Source of the DNA: QHXW01 sp035297145 | GTDB lineage: Bacteria > Acidobacteriota > Terriglobia > Bryobacterales > Bryobacteraceae | Direction: 5' to 3' | Length of the DNA stretch: 64,000 nucleotides | Assembly: GCA_035297145.1 (NCBI GenBank) | Contig: DATGZN010000047.1 | Span: forward strand, 1 to 64,000 | Part shown: piece by piece, positions 7,623-15,360 of the stretch | Numbering within the stretch: the first letter of the stretch is position 1 | How the letters are laid out: the number at the start of each line of letters is the position of its first letter | Program-made: the position numbers and the translations under genes | Notes under the pieces: generated by a model | What the model was told of the DNA's origin: nothing | Seen by the model: the letters and a program-made list of their open reading frames with translations, nothing else | Database searches by the model: none

Positions 7623-8360
7623 ATGCGCGTCAAAGTACTGTTTTTCGGGATGTTAAAGGATATCGTGGGCTCCTCGGAAGAGCAGCTTACGGTAGCCGAC
7701 GGCGCGCAACTCCGCAGCATTTTCGATCATTACGCCGGCCGTTTCCCGCGCCTCGGGCAGCTGTCCTCCAGCATCGTTCTGGCCCGCAATCACGAGTTCT
7801 CGGATGCGTCAGTTTGCGTTACCGACGGCGACGAGGTCGCGTTTCTACCCCCGGTGAGCGGCGGTTCGGCCGCTGCCGACATAACCTATTCGCACGAGAT
7901 CGATGACGAAGCCGGGCACTTCTTTGCCTTGACTCGGAAACCGATTGATACACGCGCACTCGTCGAGCGAATCGTAGCCGGCGAAGACGGCGCAGTCGTC
8001 AATTTTGAGGGCGTAGTCCGCAACAACAGCAAGGGCCGCAAGACTCTCTATCTGGAATACGAATGCTATGAGCCGATGGCGATCAAGACACTCGCCACGA
8101 TCGGCCGTGAGATCGCGGCATCCTACCCGATCGGCCGCATCGCAATGGTGCACCGGCTGGGACGGATGGAGATCGGCGAAACCAGTGTGGCCGTCATCGT
8201 CACCGCGCCCCACCGCAAGCCCGCGTTCGACGCGGCTCTCGAAGGCATCAACCGCCTGAAGCGTCTGGTCCCCATTTGGAAGAAAGAATATTTCGTCGAC
8301 GGTGAGGTCTGGGTGGAAGGGGAATGGGACCGCAATGCGCCTCGTGCGTCGAATCCTTAG
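7623..8360 (+). CDS. moaX: Molybdopterin synthase, MoaD-MoaE fusion
   Basis: A 245-residue fusion of both molybdopterin synthase subunits, which convert precursor Z (cPMP) to molybdopterin. Residues 1-81 are MoaD (ubiquitin-like): MRVKVLFFGMLKD through FLPPVSGG, with the Gly80-Gly81 pair that must become a free C-terminal thiocarboxylate. Residues 90-240 are MoaE, with the GAVVNFEGVVRNNSKG region, an HRLGRMEIGE segment and the lysine-rich RLVPIWKKE active-site loop. Since Gly81 is internal, cleavage after the Gly-Gly is expected, as reported for MoaX of Mycobacterium tuberculosis. The 3' end overlaps the VWFA gene by 26 bases. No other molybdenum cofactor gene is in the window. Confidence 0.92.
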   Translation: MRVKVLFFGMLKDIVGSSEEQLTVADGAQLRSIFDHYAGRFPRLGQLSSSIVLARNHEFSDASVCVTDGDEVAFLPPVSGGSAAADITYSHEIDDEAGHFFALTRKPIDTRALVERIVAGEDGAVVNFEGVVRNNSKGRKTLYLEYECYEPMAIKTLATIGREIAASYPIGRIAMVHRLGRMEIGETSVAVIVTAPHRKPAFDAALEGINRLKRLVPIWKKEYFVDGEVWVEGEWDRNAPRASNP

Positions 8361-9303
8361 CTGCGGCGGAGTGGGCGCACTGCTGGCGCTCAGCGCTCTT
8401 TCTCAACCCGCCGATATCCGCGTCGACGTCAACCTGGTGCGCGTCCTCACCACCGTCAAAGATCCGGCCGGCCAACTCGTAGGATCTCTTCCCAAGGAAG
8501 ATTTCACAATTCTCGATAACGGCGTGCCGCAGGAAATCTCCATTTTCGACCGGCGCACCGAACAGCCGCTCTCCATTGCGTTACTGATCGATACCAGCGG
8601 CTCGACCGCAAAGGATCTGAAGTACGAAGTCGATTCCATCACTCGCTTTCTGCACGCGCTGTTCAACGAGGGCAATCCGCAAGACGCCGTGGCGCTGTAC
8701 AGTTTCAACTACGAAACCACTTTGCAGGCCTACTTCACCCATAACCCCTCTACTCTCGAGCACCGGCTGCGCCTGCTACACGGCGACGCCGGTACCTCAC
8801 TTTATGACGCGATCTTTCTGACTTCCAGAGAACTCGAAGGCCGCGAGGGCCGCCACATCATGGTGATTGTGACCGATGGCGGCGATACCACCAGCACCAA
8901 GGATTTTCACGCCGCTCTCGAAGCCGCGCAACTCGCGGACGCCGCCATCTATCCGGTTCTGGTCGTTCCAATTCCCACCGATGCCGGACGCAACGTCGGT
9001 GGTGAGAACGCGCTCACCACACTCTCGCTCGGTACCGGCGGCCACGTATTTCTACCGACCCTCGGCGCCGAGATGGACCAGGCCTTCACGCACCTGATCC
9101 AAGATCTTCGCACTCAATATCTGCTGGCTTACTATCCGAAAGACGTTCCGCTGACCAAGAACCGCTTCCATCACCTGGAGGTGCGGGTCCGCAACCCGCA
9201 ATTGCGCGTGCTGGCGCGCAATGGCTATTATGGTGAGGCACAAACCAAGTACGGTAGTCCGAGCGGCAAGATATCGGTAGTTCCCGCGAAACCTAACCAT
9301 TAG
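8335..9303 (+). CDS. Secreted VWFA-domain protein (acidobacterial VWFA-related type)
   Basis: A 322-residue protein with a signal peptide (about residues 1-24) followed by a short beta domain with FTILDNGVPQEISIFDRR, then a von Willebrand A domain. The MIDAS motif is intact (LLIDTSGSTAKD), and the second strand LVIVTDGGDTTSTKD-like segment is present. The C-terminus (HLEVRVRNPQLRVLARNGYY) is characteristic of this family, which is greatly expanded in Acidobacteria; its function is unknown, but the metal-dependent adhesion site suggests protein binding outside the cytoplasm. ATG 8335 was chosen because it starts the signal peptide; upstream in-frame codons lie inside moaX. Confidence 0.85.
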   Translation: MRLVRRILSCGGVGALLALSALSQPADIRVDVNLVRVLTTVKDPAGQLVGSLPKEDFTILDNGVPQEISIFDRRTEQPLSIALLIDTSGSTAKDLKYEVDSITRFLHALFNEGNPQDAVALYSFNYETTLQAYFTHNPSTLEHRLRLLHGDAGTSLYDAIFLTSRELEGREGRHIMVIVTDGGDTTSTKDFHAALEAAQLADAAIYPVLVVPIPTDAGRNVGGENALTTLSLGTGGHVFLPTLGAEMDQAFTHLIQDLRTQYLLAYYPKDVPLTKNRFHHLEVRVRNPQLRVLARNGYYGEAQTKYGSPSGKISVVPAKPNH

Positions 9304-9311
9304 GAGCACTA

Positions 9312-9557
9312 GTGTCGTCCAAAGGCGGAGGGAAATCGGGCACGCGCGCGCCCGAGCACACGTTTGAGGAGTCCAAATACCTCAAGCGCTTGATCGAGCA
9401 GCAGACCCCAGTGCGCGTGAAGCTCAGCAACAACGAGGAATTCACCGGCATCGTCGAGTACTTCGATGCTTCTTTCATCCGCATCACGCGTCACGGTGAG
9501 CCGAATCTCTTCATCTTCAAGCACGACATCAAGTATCTGATCGAGGCCCCTGCTTAG
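9312..9557 (+). CDS. hfq: RNA chaperone Hfq
   Basis: An 81-residue Sm-like protein. The Sm1 motif is seen in YLKRLIEQQTPVRVKLSNNEEFTG, and the Sm2 motif as NLFIFKHDIKYLIEA, where the KH pair corresponds to the YKHAI motif of proteobacterial Hfq. It forms hexamers and promotes pairing of small RNAs with mRNAs. The start is GTG 9312 with an AGGAG site at 9302-9306, overlapping the stop of the VWFA gene. Its stop overlaps the GTG of the phosphatase gene by one base. The N-terminal 17 residues (rich in Ser, Lys, Gly) are probably disordered. Confidence 0.9.
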   Translation: MSSKGGGKSGTRAPEHTFEESKYLKRLIEQQTPVRVKLSNNEEFTGIVEYFDASFIRITRHGEPNLFIFKHDIKYLIEAPA

Positions 9558-10363
9558 TGGCGTCCTACCTGGAGACGGCGGTCGCCATCGCTCGCGAATC
9601 CGGAGCGTTGTTGGCGGATTTCTTCGCGCGCCGCATTCCGTATGAGCTCAAGGGCGAGAACGATCTGGTCACCGAGGCAGATCGCGCGTCAGAACGGTTA
9701 GTTATCGAGCGCCTGACGAAGCACTATCCGACGCACGCCATCGTGGCGGAAGAGGGCGGCGGACACGAAAGCACGTCGGGCTACCGCTGGTATGTCGATC
9801 CGCTCGATGGCACCACCAACTTCGCGCACAGTTTTCCATGCTTCAACGTCACGCTGGCGCTCGAGCATCAAGGCGAGCTGATCGCCGGCGTGATCTTCGA
9901 CCCGATCAATGAGGAGTTGTTCACGGCGGAGCGCGGAGCTGGCGCTTACTTGAACGGGAGCCGCATTCACGTTTCCAAGGTCGCAAAGCTGGAAAACGCG
10001 CTAGTTGCGACAGGCTTTCCCAGCCGCAAGCGGCACCTGAGCGTCAATATTCACTTCTATCATCAGCTCGGCATGGCAACGCATGGCGTGCGACGCTGCG
10101 GATCGGCCGCCATTGATCTGGCCTTCGTCGCGTGCGGTCGCCTTGATGCCTTTTGGGAGTTCGGCTTGAATCCGTGGGACATGGCGGCGGGACGCCTGCT
10201 GGTGGCCGAAGCCGGCGGCAAGTTCTCGGGCATGCATGGCGAGCCGCACGAGCTTCGCGGGCCGGATCTGCTGGTGGATAACGGCCTTATTCACGACGAG
10301 ATTTTGGAGCTATTCGCGGAAATCTTTCAAGGCCGGTATCGAGTGCCGATCGCGCAGGTGTAA
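9557..10363 (+). CDS. Inositol monophosphatase family protein (SuhB/IMPase-like)
   Basis: A 268-residue protein, the usual family length. The metal-binding motifs are complete: the VAEEGGG acidic pair (about residues 71-77), WYVDPLDGTTNFAHSFP (about 84-100) and the C-terminal NPWDMAAGRLLVAEAGG. It should be a Mg-dependent, Li-sensitive sugar or inositol phosphate phosphatase in the cytoplasm; SuhB-type members also act in ribosomal RNA transcription, which cannot be told from sequence here. It begins at GTG 9557, sharing one base with the hfq stop, so the two are translationally coupled. Confidence 0.87.
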   Translation: MASYLETAVAIARESGALLADFFARRIPYELKGENDLVTEADRASERLVIERLTKHYPTHAIVAEEGGGHESTSGYRWYVDPLDGTTNFAHSFPCFNVTLALEHQGELIAGVIFDPINEELFTAERGAGAYLNGSRIHVSKVAKLENALVATGFPSRKRHLSVNIHFYHQLGMATHGVRRCGSAAIDLAFVACGRLDAFWEFGLNPWDMAAGRLLVAEAGGKFSGMHGEPHELRGPDLLVDNGLIHDEILELFAEIFQGRYRVPIAQV

Positions 10364-10412
10364 CATCAGCAGTGGGAGAGTGCGAGTTGAGGTCTCCCGT
10401 TCTTGCGTTTCC

Positions 10413-10748
10413 CTACCGGTCAGGCGCAACTAACGGCTCCGAATAGATCTCCGAATATACTTCAATTCCTTCGGCGAGAGGCGTATCCAAAAATGTCATC
10501 ATGACCTTGAGAACGCTTATGAATTGCCATCGATGAACGTCGCCGGCATCGGTAGTACACTCGTGTTCTTTGATGCGTCCGATCTCTGCTGCCTTGCGTT
10601 CTGCCGAATCCTGGTCGGCACTTTGGAAGAGGTAGACCCTGTCCTCCAGCTCACGTCGCGTAGAGCTTCCGTGCGACAACTCGAAGCGGAGTTTGGCGCT
10701 GAACCATTGCCGTTCAAGCGCTGTCTTCGAAATCCAGTTTTCACTCAT
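10413..10748 (-). CDS. DUF4288-like protein
   Basis: A 111-residue protein with the pattern of the DUF4288 family: WFSAKLRFELSHG near residue 15, EDRVYLFQSADQDSAERKAAEIG in the middle, and a HRWQFISVLKVM..LAEGIEVYSEIY end. The function of the family is unknown; members occur often in accessory regions. The ATG at 10748 overlaps the stop of the preceding small ORF (ATGAGTGA arrangement), suggesting an operon with the decayed nucleotidyltransferase upstream. GC at third codon positions is lower than in neighbouring housekeeping genes, consistent with acquired DNA. Confidence 0.6.
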   Translation of the reverse strand: MSENWISKTALERQWFSAKLRFELSHGSSTRRELEDRVYLFQSADQDSAERKAAEIGRIKEHECTTDAGDVHRWQFISVLKVMMTFLDTPLAEGIEVYSEIYSEPLVAPDR

Positions 10749-10914
10749 TTCCAGTATTTAGTCTGTGTGACGATCTTTCTGATCGTTTTCGCGACTGGAT
10801 CGCTTTCAGTATTCTTACGATCTCGTCAAACGTCGTGTTCGCGGTATCTCTTCCAGACAACTTCGCTATCGGCCAAATCGAGAATCGAGGTTTCCGAAAC
10901 TCTGCTCGATCCAT
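10741..10914 (-). CDS. Small hypothetical protein between nucleotidyltransferase remnant and DUF4288 gene
   Basis: A possible 57-residue protein starting MDRAEFRKPRFSIWPIAKL and ending in a basic, arginine- and serine-rich tail (RKRSERSSHRLNTGNE). It begins 4 bases after the stop of the nucleotidyltransferase remnant and its stop overlaps the ATG of the DUF4288-like gene, which is the main support. I recognise no domain. It could instead be a further out-of-frame piece of the decayed upstream gene. Confidence 0.3.
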   Translation of the reverse strand: MDRAEFRKPRFSIWPIAKLSGRDTANTTFDEIVRILKAIQSRKRSERSSHRLNTGNE

Positions 10915-10918
10915 GCTC

Positions 10919-11471
10919 TTACAAACACGTAGATCCAATCCCGATGCGCTTGCGCAGAAAGTGCGTGCGCTGGCCTGGAGGCTTGGCCAGTAGCCGACGG
11001 ATCTCATCGTCGAGCGTGAGCTCACTTTTCAGTTTCAGTGCCCCTAGCTTCTCGCTTCGGGAGGGCTTTCTTTTCTTTGCGCTGCTCGGCCGCCCGCTTC
11101 CTGGCGGCTTCTTGCGCACAGGCTCCACGAGTATCTCTTCTCCATCCACTTGGACCGCTACCTTCCTCACGCTGTCATGGGATTGCCCGCTGCGTTCAGT
11201 CAGGAAATTCAGTTGAACTGCATCATCCTCAGCGTAGAGCCGCAGGAAATCACCGGGAGGATAGTACGGCTTGAAGACCACAGCTCCAAGTTTCACTGCC
11301 ACCTTCTTCAATTTCCGCAGATTCGTCGGCGTCTTTCGAAACAGAAAATCAACATCAATCGTCGTCACCGGTGCGCCCTAGCGCAGCGGCCGCATTTCCG
11401 ATCATCACTGCTTCCAGACCGGTCTCGCGCAGCACGCGAGCTACGCGAATCAACATGGGAGCAGCATTCAT
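10919..11471 (-). pseudogene. Nucleotidyltransferase-like gene broken by a frameshift
   Basis: Two frames together rebuild one protein. Frame one starts at ATG 11471 or 11456 and reads LIRVARVLRETGLEAVMIGNAAAAL; the other resumes as GAPVTTIDVDFLFRKTPTNLRKL and runs to 10919. The junction GNAAAAL / GAPVTTIDVDF is the conserved site of a nucleotidyltransferase-like family (glycine signature followed by the DxD metal motif). At about 11377-11381 a two-base deletion, or one-base insertion, breaks the frame: reading straight on gives a TAG in the second frame just upstream, and TGA soon after in the first. The rest has a lysine-rich middle segment. Such nucleotidyltransferases often belong to toxin-antitoxin or defence loci. 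Confidence 0.6.
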
Positions 11472-11503
11472 AGCATCCGGTAACGGGCGCTGTCAGGTTA
11501 ACA

Positions 11504-11526
11504 TTTTCACCGCTACTCGGTGAAAA
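11504..11526. promoter_or_regulatory. Perfect 9-bp inverted repeat upstream of the nucleoside operon
   Basis: TTTTCACCG (11504-11512) and CGGTGAAAA (11518-11526) form a perfect palindrome with a 5-base loop. It lies 82 bases before the pdp start and could be the operator of a nucleoside-responsive repressor, or a bidirectional terminator for the minus-strand remnant. The symmetry is seen; the role is inferred. Confidence 0.4.
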
Positions 11527-11608
11527 CGATCCCGGTATTGTTTTCCGTACGCCGAGCTATTCCTTTACTTTCAGCGCCTTAAGATGTTAGCCTAGGTGTC
11601 TCATTTCC

Positions 11609-12913
11609 ATGCGAACAGTTGATTTGATCCAACGGAAGCGTGACGGCGGGGAACTGGATTCAGGAGAGATTTCCTATCTGGTGGATGGCTACACCCGTGG
11701 CGAGATACCCGACTACCAGATGTCCGCGTTCCTGATGGCCGTTTTTTTCGCCGGCATGACAGACCGCGAGGTCAGCACCATGACCGACTGCATGATCCGA
11801 TCGGGCGAGACCGTGGATCTGTCGGGTGTGAAAGGTGTCAAAGTCGATAAGCATTCGACGGGCGGCGTGGGCGACAAAACCAGCCTGATCGTGGCGCCGC
11901 TCGCGGCGGCGGCTGGCGTGATCGTGCCCATGATGTCCGGACGCGCGCTCGGTCACACCGGCGGCACCCTCGACAAGCTGGAATCGATTCCGGGTTTTCG
12001 CACGGATCTCACCGTCGAGCAGGCCCAGGCGCAATTGAGCGAGATCGGCCTGGTGTTCATCGGGCAGTCCGACCGCGTGGCGCCCGCTGATGGCAAGCTG
12101 TACGCACTACGTGATGTCACCGCAACCGTGGAGTCGATTGCGCTGATCGCATCCTCCATCATGTCGAAGAAGCTGGCCGAAGGGTTGGACGCTTTGGTGC
12201 TCGATGTGAAAGTCGGCAGCGGTGCGTTTATCAAGAAGCAGGTGGACGCGCGGCGGCTCGCGCAGATGATGGTGGGAATCGGCAGGCGCGTGGACAAGCG
12301 TGTGCAAGCACTGATCACCGATATGAACCAGCCGCTGGGATATGCGGTCGGCAACGCGCTCGAAGTGATGGAAGTATCGCAGACGCTGATGAACCAGGGC
12401 CCACCAGATCTCACCCGGCTCAGCATGGAGCTCGCGGCGCGCATGATCTTCCTGGCCAAGATCACGCCCACCTTGGAAGAAGCCCGGCATCTGGCCGAAA
12501 ACAAGCTGGTGGATGGCTCGGGATATCGCAAATTCAAGCAGGTGATCCAGGCGCAAGGCGGCAATCCGCAAGCGCTGGACAAGTTTGAGTTATTGCCAAA
12601 CGCCACCGGGATGCGCGAGATCACATCCCCTCGGGCGGGATATGTCAGCGCGATCGAAGCGGAAGATATCGGAAGGGCGTCCACGTTAATGGGCGCGGGC
12701 CGCGACCGCAAGGACGATCGCATCGATCCCGCGGTCGGTGTGATCCTCGAGGTCAAGGTCGGCGAGAAAGTGGATGCCGGTGCGGTATTGTGCCGCCTCT
12801 ACTACACCAACGAGGAGCGTGTAGAAGAGGCGTCTGAGCTGGTGGAAGGCGCGTTCCGTGTCTCTTCGCAGAAAGCCGAGGATCGGGAGCTGATCCTGGA
12901 GGTCGTCGGGTGA
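11609..12913 (+). CDS. pdp: Pyrimidine-nucleoside phosphorylase
   Basis: A 434-residue member of the thymidine/pyrimidine nucleoside phosphorylase family, with the phosphate-binding signature KVDKHSTGGVGDKTSL (about residues 81-96) and MSGRALGHTGGTLDKLE. It cleaves thymidine, uridine or related nucleosides with phosphate to base plus (deoxy)ribose 1-phosphate. The length and N-terminus (MRTVDLIQRKRDGGEL..YLVDGYTRGEIPDYQ) are closer to Bacillus-type Pdp than to DeoA, so broad uracil/thymine specificity is likely. It is first in a five-gene nucleoside catabolism operon with transporter and other salvage enzymes. Confidence 0.9.
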   Translation: MRTVDLIQRKRDGGELDSGEISYLVDGYTRGEIPDYQMSAFLMAVFFAGMTDREVSTMTDCMIRSGETVDLSGVKGVKVDKHSTGGVGDKTSLIVAPLAAAAGVIVPMMSGRALGHTGGTLDKLESIPGFRTDLTVEQAQAQLSEIGLVFIGQSDRVAPADGKLYALRDVTATVESIALIASSIMSKKLAEGLDALVLDVKVGSGAFIKKQVDARRLAQMMVGIGRRVDKRVQALITDMNQPLGYAVGNALEVMEVSQTLMNQGPPDLTRLSMELAARMIFLAKITPTLEEARHLAENKLVDGSGYRKFKQVIQAQGGNPQALDKFELLPNATGMREITSPRAGYVSAIEAEDIGRASTLMGAGRDRKDDRIDPAVGVILEVKVGEKVDAGAVLCRLYYTNEERVEEASELVEGAFRVSSQKAEDRELILEVVG

Positions 12914-12945
12914 GCGCGGGCCCGGATCTTCGCGCTGCCTCCTAA

Positions 12946-14169
12946 ATGGGCCGCTTTACTGGCGTGCTCGGCATCCTGGCGATCCTGGCTGCGGCTTGCC
13001 TGTTTTCAACGCATCGCCGTGCGATTCAACTCCGCGTGGTCCTCTGGGGCGTCGGACTGCAATTCTCGCTGGCGCTCCTGATCCTTAAAACCCCTTTTCA
13101 AAAGCTCTTCCAGTATGCCAGCGTGGGCGTCAACGCCATGCTCAACTTCGCCGAAGCGGGCAGCAACTTCGTCTTCGGCCCGTTGGGCATCAAGAGCGGT
13201 CCATTTGGCGTTGTGTTCGCTTTCCAGGTGCTGCCTATCGTCATCTTCATCGCATCGTTTTTCTCGATCCTCTACTATCTCGGCGTCATGCCCATGATCG
13301 TCAAAGCCATGGCGGTGGTGATGCAGAAGATTATGGGCGCGAGCGGCGCCGAATCCCTAAACGTCGCGGCCAGCATCTTCATGGGCCAGACCGAAGCGCC
13401 GCTGACCATCAAGCCGTTCATCGCCGGAATGACGGAATCGGAATTGTTCACCATCATGGTGAGCGGCATGGCCCACATTTCCGGAGCGGTGATGGCGGCA
13501 TACGTCAAAATTGCCGGTGTTAAAGTGGAACACCTGCTCACTGCGGTCATCATGACCGCTCCCGCAACCATCATGCTGGCTAAGATGTTCGTGCCCGAGG
13601 TGGATAAACCCGCCACGGCCGGGCGCGTGGACATACGCGTGGAGAAAACCGCGGTGAATATAATCGACGCTGCGGCGCAGGGCGCAGGCGACGGCGTACA
13701 ACTGGCGCTGAACATTGGCGGGATGCTGATTGCGTTTCTGGCCCTCATTGCCATGGTCAACGGAATTCTGGGTTGGGGCCGGTCGCTCGATGGCCTCCAT
13801 TGGTTGCCGGGATCGTTACAACAGATTTTTGCGTGGCTGTTCGCTCCGGTGGCGTGGCTGATGGGCGTCGCCTGGGACGATTGCGCAACGATCGGCAATC
13901 TGCTCGGCACGCGGCTGGTACTCAACGAGTTTGTGGCCTTTTTGCAACTCGGGCCGCTGAAAGCGCAGCTCGCTCCGAGGTCGTTCACAATCGCCACATA
14001 TGCATTGTGTGGTTTCGCTAACTTCAGCAGTATCGCCATCCAGATTGGTGGAATCGGCGCGATTGCGCCCAATCGCAAGGGGGATTTGGCAAGGCTGGGT
14101 TTAAAATCGGTTGCAGTAGGGTCGATGGCCAACTTCATGTCTGCATGTATCGCGGGGATGCTGGTTTGA
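12946..14169 (+). CDS. Concentrative nucleoside transporter (CNT/NupC family)
   Basis: A 407-residue inner-membrane protein with about ten hydrophobic segments. CNT hallmarks include the gate region FGPLGIKSGPFGVVFAFQVLP, the substrate motif MGQTEAPLTIKPF and the late segment YALCGFANFSSIAIQIGG. It imports nucleosides with a cation gradient. Thirty-two bases separate it from pdp, and its 3' end overlaps the purine nucleoside phosphorylase gene, so uptake and phosphorolysis are expressed together. Confidence 0.9.
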   Translation: MGRFTGVLGILAILAAACLFSTHRRAIQLRVVLWGVGLQFSLALLILKTPFQKLFQYASVGVNAMLNFAEAGSNFVFGPLGIKSGPFGVVFAFQVLPIVIFIASFFSILYYLGVMPMIVKAMAVVMQKIMGASGAESLNVAASIFMGQTEAPLTIKPFIAGMTESELFTIMVSGMAHISGAVMAAYVKIAGVKVEHLLTAVIMTAPATIMLAKMFVPEVDKPATAGRVDIRVEKTAVNIIDAAAQGAGDGVQLALNIGGMLIAFLALIAMVNGILGWGRSLDGLHWLPGSLQQIFAWLFAPVAWLMGVAWDDCATIGNLLGTRLVLNEFVAFLQLGPLKAQLAPRSFTIATYALCGFANFSSIAIQIGGIGAIAPNRKGDLARLGLKSVAVGSMANFMSACIAGMLV

Positions 14170-14975
14170 TCTCGGACGCGGCCAAATGGATCGGCGCGCG
14201 GACGAAACTGCGGCCACGAATTGCGGTAGTGCTGGGCAGCGGGCTTGGCGGATTCGCGGATGAGTTGATCGGGCGCGAAGAATTTCCATACACGTCGATC
14301 CCGCACTGGCCTGCCTCAACCGCCGTAGGTCACGCGGGCAAGCTCGTTTTCGGGCTGCTGGGGACACTGGAAGTTGCCGTGATGGCGGGACGTGCGCATC
14401 TGTATGAGGGGTACTCGGCGGCGCATGTGGCGCTCGGCGTTCGCGTTCTCGGGGAACTGGGCGCGCGGTCTTTTGTGTTCACCAACGCCGCCGGGGGAAT
14501 TAATGCGGCGTTTGAGCGCGGGACGCTGGTACTGATTTCCGACCACATCAATCTGCAAGGCGCCAATCCGCTGGTGGGTCCGAACGACGAAGCGCTGGGG
14601 CCGCGATTTCCCGATATGTCGGAAGCCTACTCGCGAGCGTATCGCGAAACTGCGAAACAAGTTGCGCACGACGTGGGTGTCCGGCTGAAGGAGGGAGTTT
14701 ACGCGGCGGTGCTGGGGCCGAGCTATGAAACTCCCGCCGAGATTCGTTACCTGCGCACCATCGGGGCCGACACGGTGGGAATGTCCACCGTGGCCGAGGT
14801 GATCGCCGCTAACCACATGGGCGCACGCTGCCTCGGGATTTCCTGCGTCACCAACATGGCGGCCGGGGTTTTGCCGCAAAAAATCAATCACGCGGAAGTG
14901 CTGGTAACTGGCGAGGCGGTGCGCGGCACGCTGGTGAAATTGCTCAAAGCGCTTCTGCCGCGGCTGGAAATCTGA
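14145..14975 (+). CDS. Purine-nucleoside phosphorylase (trimeric, type I)
   Basis: A 276-residue enzyme with the phosphate-site motif IAVVLGSGLGGF near residue 27, GRAHLYEGYSA (about 82-92), FTNAAGGIN and the purine-site segment GPSYETPAEIRYLRTIGADTVGMS. It phosphorolyses inosine and guanosine to base plus ribose 1-phosphate. The annotated ATG overlaps nupC by 25 bases; a TTG at 14166, overlapping the nupC stop, is a reasonable alternative start because the first residues are not part of the fold. It is followed after one base by cytidine deaminase. Confidence 0.9.
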   Translation: MYRGDAGLISDAAKWIGARTKLRPRIAVVLGSGLGGFADELIGREEFPYTSIPHWPASTAVGHAGKLVFGLLGTLEVAVMAGRAHLYEGYSAAHVALGVRVLGELGARSFVFTNAAGGINAAFERGTLVLISDHINLQGANPLVGPNDEALGPRFPDMSEAYSRAYRETAKQVAHDVGVRLKEGVYAAVLGPSYETPAEIRYLRTIGADTVGMSTVAEVIAANHMGARCLGISCVTNMAAGVLPQKINHAEVLVTGEAVRGTLVKLLKALLPRLEI

Positions 14976-14976
14976 C

Positions 14977-15360
14977 ATGGACGCACTCGTCGCAGCCGCG
15001 CTCGAAGTGCGTAAGCACGCCCACGCGCCGTTTTCGAAATTCCAAGTGGGCGCCGCGCTCGAAGACGACACAGGCCGCGTACACACGGGCTGCAACGTCG
15101 AAAACGCAACCTACGGTCTGACTGTCTGCGCGGAACGCGTCGCCGTTTTCAAAGCGATTTCTGAAGGGGCGCGTAAGTTCCGGCGGATCGCGGTAGCCGC
15201 CGATACAGACGTCCTGACCCCGCCTTGCGGCGCTTGCCGGCAGATCCTTTGGGAATTCTGCGGCGATATCGATATCATCCTGGCGAACCCGCGCGGCAAG
15301 ACCGAAACTCTTCGTCTAAGCAGTCTTTTCCCGAGGCCGTTCGATGCGTCGTTTCTGTAG
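14977..15360 (+). CDS. cdd: Cytidine deaminase
   Basis: A 127-residue homotetrameric-type enzyme with both zinc motifs: CNVENATYGLTVCAERVA (about residues 46-63, with the catalytic CAE) and PPCGACRQIL (about 84-93). It deaminates cytidine and deoxycytidine to uridine forms, feeding the upstream pyrimidine nucleoside phosphorylase. The start lies one base after the stop of the purine nucleoside phosphorylase gene; its end overlaps the amidohydrolase gene by 17 bases. Confidence 0.92.
   Translation: MDALVAAALEVRKHAHAPFSKFQVGAALEDDTGRVHTGCNVENATYGLTVCAERVAVFKAISEGARKFRRIAVAADTDVLTPPCGACRQILWEFCGDIDIILANPRGKTETLRLSSLFPRPFDASFL

Noticed and set aside
10919..11368. Reading the nucleotidyltransferase frame as an intact 149-residue gene
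   Set aside because: It would begin inside the active-site motif and lack the glycine signature, which is present just upstream in another frame.
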